A stretch of DNA of 37,554 nucleotides from Chara braunii (taxonomy: Eukaryota > Streptophyta > Charophyceae > Charales > Characeae), in assembly GCA_003427395.1 (NCBI GenBank), contig BFEA01000943.1:243229-280782 (forward strand), in the 5' to 3' direction. Below are positions 28,959-37,387 of the stretch, in pieces. Under the pieces are notes generated by a model. The model had not been told where the DNA came from, made no database searches, and was given only the letters and a program-made list of their open reading frames with translations. A program made the position numbers and the translations under genes. Each line of letters starts with the position of its first letter. Position 1 is the stretch's first letter.

Positions 28959-29694
28959 TGCGGGAAACACTTTTCCTTTCGACATTGGTGTCGCGATGCC
29001 CATAGCCCAGAACCCTCTTTCTGCAATTTCGGTAGCCTCTACAACCACCTGAACCCTTTTTCGAACAGAAAACAAAGCCTGGGTGGGGGTTCCAACACTG
29101 GTGGAAGTGGACGTGGACCATAAATCTTATTATTGGTTTGGCCCGTTGTCGAGAGCAGGCCGGGGCAGCCCAGCATGGTGGTTACCTGCTCTTCCCAACA
29201 GGCTAGCAGGACCTCGAGCACTGGCTCAGAAGCCTCTCGGACTGAACAGCAATATCCTCCTCATCAGGAAGCACATTTGGATGAGACAAGTCAACAATAA
29301 CGATGACGCCGCCCTCGTACAGTGCAGAGTCTCATGGACCTACCGCAATCAGCCCAGTCCGCACGGACAAGGTAGGGCTGGTGCAACTATCTCCTGTGGA
29401 ACACTAGAAGAAATGAACCTCTAGGCACTAGCATTTGAGGATGGGAAGCGGCCGGCCAGTGGTCTGCCAGCAGAAAGATCGCATATTTCCCAAGCTATCG
29501 AGGGGAACAATGAGCAGGACTAGCCTGCGCTCATTGCTGCACGCAGGCACCACGGACCCGTATGCCAGAGGGATGTGGGTACACAGTAGAGCAACAATCA
29601 ACCTGCCCAGATTGAACTTGGGGAACAATGGGTGAGTGAGCAGTTCATGTCCCTCCTATTTGGAGGGGCTACTGGTTCACTCGTACACGCGCAG
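28959..29694. other. No supported gene
   Basis: Several frames of 60-110 codons on both strands overlap each other without recognisable domains or convincing splice structure. A host exon cannot be excluded. Confidence 0.4.
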
Positions 29695-29766
29695 CTGGTG
29701 ACATTCGTTAGGATTAGGGTTGTCCTCAACTGGTGACATTCGTTAGGTTTAGGGTTGTGCTCAACT
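29695..29766. repeat. Two copies of a 35-bp repeat with TTAGGG words
   Basis: CTGGTGACATTCGTTAGG followed by (A/T)TTAGGGTTGT(C/G)CTCAA occurs at 29695 and 29730. The second copy contains TTTAGGG, the plant telomere word, but there is no telomere array. Confidence 0.85.
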
Positions 29767-30055
29767 GACTTGCTGCTCCACTGACGATTCAGGAATTGTT
29801 CTCTTCACGAAACACGCGGCAGTAATGTTCCGCGTTCTGAAGACTGGAAGGTGGATGCTTGTCCGGTGGCAGTTTCCATGCTCATCAAATTGAAGAAGCC
29901 GTTGCCGGATCTAGTTCTCTCTAAAAGACAGCGCAACGCACTGAACCACGGTTCTGGCCCTTGAGCCAAAAAATGTGCAAGATTTTCCACTGAAGCAAGG
30001 CGCAATTTTTGTATCAACCCCGAACGGCCGGTGCACGGAGCTCGAAAATTATTTC
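29767..30055 (-). other. Short open frame of uncertain status
   Basis: A minus-strand frame (30017-29805) gives protein-like sequence such as ENLAHFLAQGPEPWFSALRC and NGFFNLMSMETATGQ. I recognise no family. It could be an exon or chance. Confidence 0.2.
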
Positions 30056-30119
30056 CGGGAACTTGCTGTGCTTGACTGAACTCGGAGCGGGAACTCGTTG
30101 TACATGACTGAACTCGGAG
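30056..30119. repeat. Two copies of a 32-bp repeat
   Basis: CGGGAACT(T/C)G(C/T)TGT(G/A)C(T/A)TGACTGAACTCGGAG at 30056 and 30088, offset 32 bp. Confidence 0.85.
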
Positions 30120-30386
30120 AATTTCTCTGATATACTATGTCAAATGGAGCACAACCCCAACCTAGGTCCGTGCATGTAGGAGTACAGTGAGGCAGAATTG
30201 ATTAGCAATGGGCGTTTGTTAAAAAAAAAAAAAAGTACATATATACAAAAAATGCACGTAACCGGTTAGGGTTTTCAGAGACGGGTTGGCGGTGTCAACA
30301 GGTGTGTGCATGATAGCTCGATCTTTCCTCTCTCCTGAAAGGACGTGCCGCGCTTGCCCCAGCGAGATGAGAGTGACTTAGGATAA

Positions 30387-30548
30387 GATTTGATCAGGAA
30401 GCTGATTCCACAAGATCGATGGCGAACAATAGCACTTCGTGTCCAGCGTGTCTTGCTGCATGCCTGGAGAGGCATTTGCCACATTGATTTTGTTTGGTCT
30501 CGTCGCAACGGTGTACCACCTGAGCATGCCCTGATAATGGCTTGTTGA
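30387..30548 (+). pseudogene. Short protein-like frame, possibly an F-box/LRR-type remnant
   Basis: A 53-codon open stretch reads DLIRKLIPQDRWRTIALRVQ, then RVLLHAWRGICHIDFVWSRR and ends MAC-stop. The pattern of hydrophobic positions around DRWRTIAL and HIDFVW faintly recalls plant F-box proteins that continue into leucine-rich repeats. In the same frame a TAA (30384-30386) separates it from DESDLG. No start or splice junction was found. The family assignment is weak. Confidence 0.22.
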
Positions 30549-31186
30549 AGAGCTTTCGGATCCCCAAAAAAGAAAAAGAAAAAAAAAACGGCGTTAGGAC
30601 GATGCGATTTGTCGGGCTAAGCGGTGATGGGTGGACTACCGGTAGCAGGCTTTAAGAAGCAGAGCTGGGGTGCAGTTTAGCAGGTAGTGTAAATTGTACG
30701 ATGAGATACAGACGGTGCTGAAGCGCAGCTTCTGTAGGGATGCAGCCACAGCATCGATGTGGCAACCGAGCAATGAGAGTGCTATTATTTCCCCGGAATA
30801 CTGGCAGTTGACGCACTTAGCCCTTATAGCGCATGGGTACGCAGGCGATTCCTGCCTAAGGGAGTTTGCTATTCTTATATGTATGTATTTTCCTAAATGA
30901 TGCCCTTTTTTTGGGGAGCAGCACGTGCTGGGAACCAGGCCCAGCATCCCATATGGAAATTTACATAAAATTTTGGAAGTTCGAGATACACGGGCCATTA
31001 CCCGGCTTTGGCTAAGAAAATTTTGAGCGACTTAGAAAATTACTATGACACACTTCAGAAAAAAGGTCTGGCCACAACAAAACACACCACCACAGACGTC
31101 CTACAAAATGCTCAAAACCGTGTGGATCCCTAGCAACCGTTCTAAAGCTCTCCAGCACTGACTTACTCCCTGCCGATATCTTCCAG
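30549..31186. other. No supported gene; repeat tail at 30992-31016
   Basis: An A-rich (AAAAAGAAAAAGAAA) stretch lies near 30570. The 25-nt segment starting GGGCCATTACCCGGCTTTGG at 30992 recurs with one mismatch at 32442. Both follow an AAATTTTG/ACTTTGAAAT-type stretch, suggesting related element ends. Confidence 0.45.
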
Positions 31187-32115
31187 GCCTCACACCCCAC
31201 CCTGCTGGGTTACAGGGCAACACGACTCACCCCAGCTCCAACCAGCGTCATCGCAGCAGCAACCCTTGGTTGTCCCTTGGAATGCCCACCCCAAAGCATC
31301 CCCAGATCTCTCTCCCAGACCCCACACTCCTGCATCAGCAGGTTACAGGGCAACACCCCAGCACTGGCCAGCGTCGTTCTGGCATCGAACAGCTGCAGAT
31401 CACTGAGTGTCAGCAATGGAGCCGTCTAAGATGAGTTGCTAGGAGCCCCCAGAATCCTAAATCATTTTTAAGGCCCTCCTTGGCAACCATGAACAACCAA
31501 CCAAACCTTGGATCTTTCCTTAAACCACCAGTACTTGGGCGACGCCTTAGCGTTAACGCTACGCGATTTCCGCGGCCGGCGGGCCGTCGATAAATCGAAT
31601 CAACAGCCCGCGCCACTTGGAGATTTGGGCGGCCGGCGCGGCGCGCAGTGCCCAAGTACTGGTGGTCTAATGAAACAGCCTCGAAGGGGCGTATAGAAAA
31701 AAACAGACATCTATGCAATACTCAATTCAAGGTGCCCTTTTGTTTTTTGAGCCTTGGCTCACAGGAGAAATTCAGACCGAACAGCCCACCTGCCTTGGTG
31801 CCTTTCAGCGGCCCTAACCCTACCTCCCTCACCCCTATACCCCGACGCCCAGCGTCTACCAAGCCTCACGCCCCAACTGCTAGGTTACAGAGTGGCACCC
31901 ACCCCAGAAAACCCCCACCTGCTAGGCCACAGGGCAACACGACCCGCCCCGGCTCCGGCCAGCCTCGACTAGGCACCAGCTCACCAACAGACAATAGAGT
32001 GCCTTCCTCCCTCGACAACTCCCCAGATCTCTCTACCAGGTCTCATGCCCTCGCACAGCTCGAGTTACAGGGCAGCACGGCCAAGACTCTGCACCGACCA
32101 GCGTCGTTCTGGCCT
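31187..32115. repeat. Dispersed repeat family flanking MITE copy 1
   Basis: A core like GGTTACAGGGCAACAC occurs at 31208, 31341, 31883, 31925 and 32063, usually followed within 30-60 bp by CCAGCGTC. Larger matches include GCCTCAC(A/G)CCCCA(C/A)CTGCT at 31187 and 31863, and CCCCAGATCTCTCT with ACCAGCGTCGTTCTGGC near 31292-31387 and 32022-32115. The MITE-like element sits between the two groups. Confidence 0.7.
31524..31666 (+). mobile_element. MITE-like element, copy 1, with 17-bp perfect TIRs
   Basis: ACCACCAGTACTTGGGC at 31524-31540 is the exact reverse complement of GCCCAAGTACTGGTGGT at 31650-31666. The 109-bp interior is GC-rich (GCGGCCGGCGGGCCGTC, CGGCCGGCGCGGCGCGC) and has no ORF. A TAA precedes the left TIR and CTAA follows the right one, so a 3-bp TAA target duplication is possible but off by one base. 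Too short for a transposase; superfamily undetermined. Confidence 0.78.
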
Positions 32116-32216
32116 CGTCTATTCGCAAACCCCTGGGACTCAGGACCACGGCAGATACCAGTCAAGCCACCAATCAGCACCATAGCTGTAGCTTCGATCA
32201 TCCATCCTCCAGGCAC

Positions 32217-32716
32217 TAGTTGCAGATATCCCACAAAAAAACCTTCTCAGCCCTTACGGCAATGGAGCCACCATCTCCACCGCTGCTATACCCTATTTCA
32301 ACCCTGCAGGCTGGCCCCTTCGCCGCAGAGCGTGTCCTCTCCCACCATCACAGCCACCATAACCCCCTGCCACTAGCACCAAGCCTTAGAAGAATTTTCT
32401 TCTTTTTTCAAGAAATTTGTGGAAAAAACTTTGAAATACTGGGGCCATTACCCGGCTTAGGCTAAGGATGACAATTGTGCAATCTCCACAACAAACAATC
32501 CCAAACCACGGATCATGCACTGGTTGCAGATATCCCACAAAATTCCCTCTCCTCCCTACTCCGGCAAGTCTTACTGCGATGAAGCCACCATCTCCACCGC
32601 TGCTGTACCCCATTTCAACCCTACAGGCTAGGCCCTTCGCCACAGGGTGCGTCGTCTCCCACCGTCGCAACCACCCCAAACCCCTACTCCCAGCACCAAA
32701 CCATCGAAGAATTTCC
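32217..32716. repeat. Direct repeat of ~190 bp, 304-bp offset
   Basis: GTTGCAGATATCCCACAAA starts at 32219 and 32523. The copies also share GAGCCACCATCTCCACCGCT (with GAAGCC in copy 2), a TTTCAACCCT(G/A)CAGGCT block and a final ACCAA(G/A)CC(T/A)T(A/C)GAAGAATTT. They differ by scattered substitutions. Copy 1 ends near 32402 and is followed by the GGGCCATTACCCGGCTTAGG segment (32442). Confidence 0.85.
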
Positions 32717-33074
32717 AATTAAAAAAAAAGATTCAGACAACTCGGATGAATATTCAACGCCCACTATTTCCACAGGAAGAGGGAAGGAAGGGAAAAGAAC
32801 TACCCTCTCTCCTTTAAATTTCAAATCTTCATCAACCACTCTCTCCCACTTTGCGGCCTCTGGTGACACAACGGCTGCAAAGCGTTCATCTTTCCCTCCC
32901 ACCCACCCCAGGATGGGGTGGTGTCAGCTCCATTCTTTTCTTGGCCTGGCAGCGAAGCTGGCAAGCTGCAAAAGGGATTTGATCCCTCGACCACAACACC
33001 ATGAGCAGCTGGGTGTTGAGGTCTAATGTTTTATTTGTTTGGTTTTAGGATTTTTTCGACTTAATACGGAGCCT
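32717..33074. other. No supported gene
   Basis: An A-run at 32720-32729 follows the second repeat copy (CCAATTAAAAAAAAA) and may be its tail. Short frames only. Confidence 0.4.
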
Positions 33075-33147
33075 ACGACTGGGCTTGAACTGGAGGCAAG
33101 GCCTTTCCCTTACAAAGGGAGTGCTCTACCACTTGGGCTATGTGCGC
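33075..33147 (-). pseudogene. tRNA-like sequence: SINE head or tRNA-Thr(UGU)-like pseudogene
   Basis: On the minus strand from 33147 the sequence has a pol III A box, TAGCCCAAGTGG (33140-33129), an anticodon-arm-like CTCCCTTTGTAAGGGAA with TGT at the anticodon position, and a B box, AGTTCAAGCCC (33091-33081). The acceptor halves do not pair and the T stem is poor, so it is not a working tRNA. Intact promoter boxes on a broken cloverleaf are typical of tRNA-derived SINEs. The downstream (lower-coordinate) body and tail are not defined. Confidence 0.62.
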
Positions 33148-33562
33148 TCGCGGGGAAATTGCAGACGACACGTGAGCAACTGTCTGGCAGCCCCCTTCCC
33201 ATCGAATAATAAGATGCTTGCAGCCATTGCGTGTCTCGAGCCCGGGCTGAGTTGTGGCAGGTCTTTCTTCCTTGTTCAATGCTTGCCCGTGATAAGCAAC
33301 CCGACTGACGCCTCCCCGCATCGATGCGGAATGTGAGTGGATTGGGTTAAAAAATATAACGACGCTCAGAGCTGGCGAGGTGCGTCTTTTTCTTTCTGTC
33401 AGGTTGCAGTGGCAAGTCAAAGTCGATTGGCTGATCTTCTTGTTCATGGAGGAGGGAGGCACCAGGCCCTGTTGTCAGCATGTGATACTCCCAGGCCTTA
33501 GTTCAATCCTCAGAACTGATGGAGGGCCATAATTGGTACTTAGGGGGTACCCCTGGGTAGCA

Positions 33563-33608
33563 GGCTGTTCATTTCCTTTTTTTTTTTTTTTTTTTTGGCT
33601 GTTCATTT
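33563..33608. mobile_element. Poly(T) insertion flanked by 12-bp direct repeats
   Basis: GGCTGTTCATTT occurs at 33563-33574 and exactly again at 33597-33608. Between them are only CC and twenty T. The structure matches a retroposition event that copied nothing but a poly(A) tail (minus orientation) with a target-site duplication. A tandem duplication with T-run expansion is the alternative. Confidence 0.6.
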
Positions 33609-33811
33609 GCAAACCCCCCTTCGACCACAGATGCATCCACATGAACAGATTAAATATTTGTGAATTATCTGGGCCAGGTTTGTTGAATGTCAATATCTCG
33701 AGGTCGTCCCATTTCTCAGATTTCTGTGAGAAAAAAGACGAGAAAGAAATTAATCACATGTACAATGGCTCCAACCTACAACCTTCTTTTTATCCTAAAC
33801 ATAACGCCCAA

Positions 33812-33923
33812 TGCCATCATCATGAACCCTGTCCCCGTCTAAAAACGGTGACAATGGCAGAGCACTGTATTTAGGGGAGGAAGGTCACGACTGACAATGC
33901 CCTACCATGATGAATGCACGCAA

Positions 33924-33990
<67 letters not shown>

Positions 33991-34200
33991 GAGACAGATA
34001 CAGAAATAAGTCCACTCACACTCTGCGGCTCGGGAATTGAAATCCATCTTTGCCTCCACTCTACAATCTTCTTCCCATTAATATAATAAAATACTGCCCC
34101 ATCATCATGAATGAATTGAGATTCTGTTCCGGTCCAAAAACAGTCGCAATTTTTGTGGCACAGTGTTCAGGGGGAGGAAGGCAGTGACTCGCATGTCCCC
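33812..34200. repeat. Diverged direct repeat, ~287-bp offset
   Basis: About 95 bp from 33812 resemble 34099 onward: CCATCATCATGAA, TGT(T)CC(G)GTC(T/C)AAAAAC(G/A)GT, GGCA(G)(A)G/CACAGTGTTCAG-like and GGGGAGGAAGG(T/C). Divergence is high, so this is an old duplication or two insertions of one family. Confidence 0.55.
33925..33984. repeat. (CT)n microsatellite
   Basis: About 30 uninterrupted CT units. It explains the Arg/Glu-repeat frame on the minus strand. Confidence 0.98.
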
Positions 34201-34596
34201 GTCGTCCCATCCAAGCCTTGTTCCAGTCTACATTCAGGCATGATGCTGATGCCTTGTCCTCCAATGGGAATAAGGTAATGATGACAAGCTTCAAATTGTT
34301 TAACATCCTACACAAGTTTGAAATGCTATTGCAGGCCGGTTCCCACGAGCAGTGATCGCTCGACACACACACCCAAAAAAGAAGAAGTTATCCCTTTTTT
34401 GTCAAATTTTTTAAGTTTTTTCTTGCCTTTTTGTCTGAAGATGCAGAAGGGACATGTTGAACAGTGTCAGGACTCAGAAGATTCCAATTAAAAAAAAAAC
34501 GAAAACGACAACGACAAAAGAAACGATGCTAGTGTGAAACTGCTGTCCATCCATTGCGATCCTGATGCACACCCACCTCACCACTCTCCACCTGAA
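34201..34596. other. No supported gene
   Basis: Mixed AT-rich sequence. A CCAATTAAAAAAAAAAC run near 34483 resembles the tail at 32714, which may mark another element end. Confidence 0.4.
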
Positions 34597-34710
34597 GAAA
34601 CGACAAAAAACTTTGACAAAAAAAACAAACCCACTTCCTCTCCTCCTGCTTTAGAAACGACAAAAAACTTTGACAAAAAAAACAAAGCCACTTCCTCTCC
34701 TCCTGCTTGC
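34597..34710 (+). repeat. Two-copy 57-bp tandem duplication
   Basis: Copies 34597-34653 and 34654-34710 share GAAACGACAAAAAACTTTGA and CCACTTCCTCTCCTCCTGCTT. The offset is 19 codons, and the plus frame repeats TTKNFDKKNK. Confidence 0.92.
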
Positions 34711-35282
34711 TCAACCTTCCACTCTGTGGCAACACACCCCAGCCGTTCCTTGCTTCATCATCTTCTTCTTCTTTTTTTTTTTTTCAATCCTCATCCTCCG
34801 CAGCAACGGTCACTCATATCGATCCTAGCCAAGTTCTGGTGACTGCATCGATCTCACTACTGCTGTAGTTACCCTCCTCGAGTTTTACGAAAATAGAAAA
34901 ACTTCATCCATCGATCTACCTGCATGCACCGAGTTTCAATCCCTCTCAACTCTCTCCACACACACAAAAAAAAAATAAAAGGAACATCATCGATCATGCC
35001 AGCTCTATGCTCTTTGCACCATGTTCCAACCCGAGCCCCCAGAGAGCCAATAGACAAATATTGTGTCTTAAAAAGTTAAAAAAAACAGCACTTGAGCCAT
35101 ACATAGGCCACAGGCTCTTCTTGGATATGCGCCACAGCTTTCGGAGCTCGGTCTCTGGGGCAAAATGACTGGCGGGACCAGCCAAAAAGAGGCTGCGGCG
35201 GTTTGTTCCTTTTTCTGTTTTTTTTCGGTTCCTTTTTTCTGGTGTGCACTGTGCAGTGCATTTCCACGGTCGGAGAAAAGGG

Positions 35283-35408
35283 CCTCAGAAGTACTGAGTG
35301 GTTTTGCCTGCCAGTTCATACGGACCTCTCTTTCTTTCTTTTTTTCCTTTTTTTTTTTTTTTTTTTTTTTCCTTTTTAAAAAAAAAAAAAAAACAGACCT
35401 CAGAAGTG
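35283..35408. repeat. Poly(T)/poly(A) tract between 10-bp direct repeats
   Basis: CCTCAGAAGT occurs at 35283-35292 and 35399-35408. Between them lie TGCCTGCCAGTTCATAC, a T-run of about 29 with few interruptions and an A-run of about 17. The T and A runs could pair as a hairpin. It may be an insertion with a target duplication, but this is uncertain. Confidence 0.5.
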
Positions 35409-35621
35409 CACTTACCAGTATACGCAGTACAGCATTTCATTTTAGCTCTGGGTCACTAGCGAAAGCAGCAGGCCACTTTGAAAAGGCGGATATTTAATAG
35501 GATAGCTAGCTGAGACTCTGAGTTTGGAGTGACTTTCCGTTTTAGGCATATTTTCTTTAGGATGAGAAGTTAGTTTTGGTTTGTGAGGTTTTGCAGGCCT
35601 GAGGCTTACTTTTTTGGACCC

Positions 35622-35788
35622 AGGGTCGGCGGATATCAGCACAGCGGTCGGGATTTGGCCATTTCTGTCGCTAGATCTCACCCCGACACCTTACTGTTTT
35701 GCTTTTTCTGGTTTCGACCGGGTTGTTTGTTGAGGATTCCCAGCCTCTATTTTGGTGTGCGTAATCAAATGAGCTGAGCTTTCTTGTG

Positions 35789-35830
<42 letters not shown>

Positions 35831-35831
35831 C
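35622..35831 (+). mobile_element. 3' end of a probable non-LTR element with (AAC)n tail
   Basis: The segment CAGCGGTCGGGATTTGGCC (35642) and, further on, CCGGGTTGTTTGTTGAGGAT followed by TCCCAGCCTCT (35719) matches sequence at the right window edge (37411 and 37499). It ends with GAGCTTTCTTGTGAA and then about 14 AAC units at 35789-35831. A shared 3' end followed by a simple-repeat tail is the hallmark of LINE or SINE insertions. The 5' end is undefined and no RT coding is present. Confidence 0.6.
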
Positions 35832-35910
35832 GAAAGGCATAGTTGCAGGGTTGCAAATCCTGGAGGCTTCAGTAACTTAGGTTCATGTGAACTGGTGGCT
35901 TAAGACATAA

Positions 35911-36159
35911 GATGGGCAACAAGTAATAAGAACCTTCATTTCTCACATAAGCAGGGTTCTCATAGATGGGCAACAAGTTAAGGAAAGAGAACAAAAAGAA
36001 AAAAAATCAAGAAAACAAAAAAAAAAAGGTGCCTACGTGGGCAAAGAGTGGGCTGTTCAGCTTACCCTTCATTTCTTTCTCCCACTGTTTTTTTATCAGG
36101 GAGAGTGGACTGTTCAGCTTACCCTTCATTTCTTTCTCCCATTCTTTTTTTATCAGGGA
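35911..36159 (+). repeat. Two neighbouring two-copy duplications (54 and 57 bp)
   Basis: GATGGGCAACAAGT occurs at 35911 and 35965 (54-bp offset). A near-identical 57-bp unit, GAGTGG(G/A)CTGTTCAGCTTAC through TTTTTTATCAGGGA, occupies 36046-36102 and 36103-36159. In the plus frame the second pair repeats SGLFSLPFISFSH. Confidence 0.9.
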
Positions 36160-36515
36160 GAATGTTATCAACTAGCTTCATTCTTCGTCAAGTAAAACTT
36201 GGATGCCCACATCTGCAAGCTCAAGAGTCAAAACCAATCGACTCTATAATTTTTACTCGGTCCTGATACATTCAGAAGCAGCTCCCTGCCAGTGCGGCCA
36301 ACTGTTCTGCCCACGTTGCCCGCCTTCCACCATGCCCCCCTCCCCCCCCCCTCCTTTCTTTTGGGAGAAGGGGGCACCCCAAAAACAAGCCCCACTTTGA
36401 TCTCGTAGTAAAGTGGGGTCGCTAAGAATGTGAATCCCCTCCAATGTACAGGGGGCTCTGGACGCCTCGCAATGTCTATCAGCAAGAAATACCTCTGTTG
36501 AAATTAAATAGGACA
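36160..36515. other. No supported gene
   Basis: Includes a C-run (CCCCCCTCCCCCCCCCTCC) near 36335-36357. Short frames only. Confidence 0.4.
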
Positions 36516-36524
36516 AAGCCCATC

Positions 36525-36842
36525 TTAAAAAAAAAGAGGAGGAGGAGGAGGAGAAGGAGAAGAAGAAGAGGAAGAAGAAGCCCATCCAGTCCTTCGGGAC
36601 ACTGGTGAGAATTGGAACACAGAGAAGATTAGCATGGCCCCTGCACCATTGGGCTAGAATAGTACTGAGATGGGTGACCTCCCAGGAAGAAGAAGAAGAC
36701 GAGGAAGAGGAGAAGGAAGAGAAAGAAGAGGAGGAAGGGGAAGAAGAAGGGAAAGAGGAGACGGAAGAGGAAGAAGGAAGATGCGGAACAAGACGAAGAT
36801 GAAGGAGGAAGATGAGGAACAAGACAACGAAGAAGAAGAAGA
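36525..36842 (+). repeat. Purine tract (GAR)n interrupted by U6/5S sequence
   Basis: An A-run and GAGGAGGAG/GAAGAAGAAG repeats fill 36525-36580, and mostly GAA/GAG/GGAAGA repeats fill 36684-36842. The strand is almost pure purine apart from the RNA-like insert. Serine/phenylalanine-rich minus frames here are artefacts of the tract. AAGCCCATC occurs on both sides of the first block (36516 and 36578). Confidence 0.88.
36589..36689 (+). pseudogene. Chimeric U6 snRNA / 5S rRNA sequence
   Basis: 36589-36645 matches the first ~60 nt of plant U6: the 5' hairpin GTCC TTCG GGAC (one pair shorter than usual on both sides), AATTGGAAC, the ACAGAGA box, and ATTAGCATGGCCCCTGC with the AGC triad. At 36649 it switches to the 3' half of 5S rRNA: TTGGGCTAGAATAGTACT, then GAGATGGGTGACCTCC and CAGGAAG, about 35 of 41 positions against plant 5S as I recall it. 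Both parts are in the same orientation. Neither is complete and no U6 promoter is visible upstream, so this is a fused retro-copy, not a working gene. Confidence 0.82.
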
Positions 36843-37387
36843 ATGGATCCTTGCCTACTACGCTGCAATCCTCCTGAACGAGTGGTGTTAAGCAAATAAG
36901 GAAAAAATGCTGTACCTGTGTCCAAAGGTGACATGGACATGGAATAGAGAGCTACAGAACTGTATTATTCACTGGTCACCACAACCTTTCCCTCCCTCTC
37001 AACCGGCCATAACCATTTTTCTGACATACTATCCCAGCTACCAATCCCTCATCAAACTCTTGTTGAACCTCAGCCACAAAACAATACTGCAGGTAATCTG
37101 GATGGATGATTTTGTTCATTTTTTGTTAATATCTGGACTGACTGAATAGGTGGTTAGGAATCGTCAAGTGAGCTTTTTAAAAACTAATAATAATAATAAT
37201 AATAATAAGTGTAAAAACGTTGGAACAGAAAAGCGTGACAGAAAGGGAAAAGTGAAAGAAGTGGAGAGAAGTGCGAACAAAAAAACGTGTTAAAAAAAAG
37301 TGCTAAAAAAAGAATGCTGAAAAAAGAGTGTTAAAAAAGAGTTAAAACTTAAAAGTGGACAGAAGTGGCAAAAAACAAAACAACGAC
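36843..37387. other. No supported gene; AAT and GTGTTAAAAAAG repeats
   Basis: (AAT)n microsatellite at about 37183-37208. Degenerate repeats of GTG(T/C)TAAAAAAAG lie at 37287-37345. No recognisable gene. Confidence 0.5.

Noticed and set aside
33075-33147. Functional tRNA-Thr gene
   Set aside because: Acceptor stem does not pair and the T stem is disrupted.
33871-34059. Arg/Glu alternating frame on the minus strand
   Set aside because: Direct translation of the (CT)n microsatellite.
36589-36689. Functional U6 or 5S gene
   Set aside because: Each RNA is only half present, with no U6 upstream elements and no 5S internal promoter region.
36253-36940. Ser/Phe-rich minus-strand and Glu/Arg-rich plus-strand frames
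   Set aside because: Translation of the purine tract; not protein genes.
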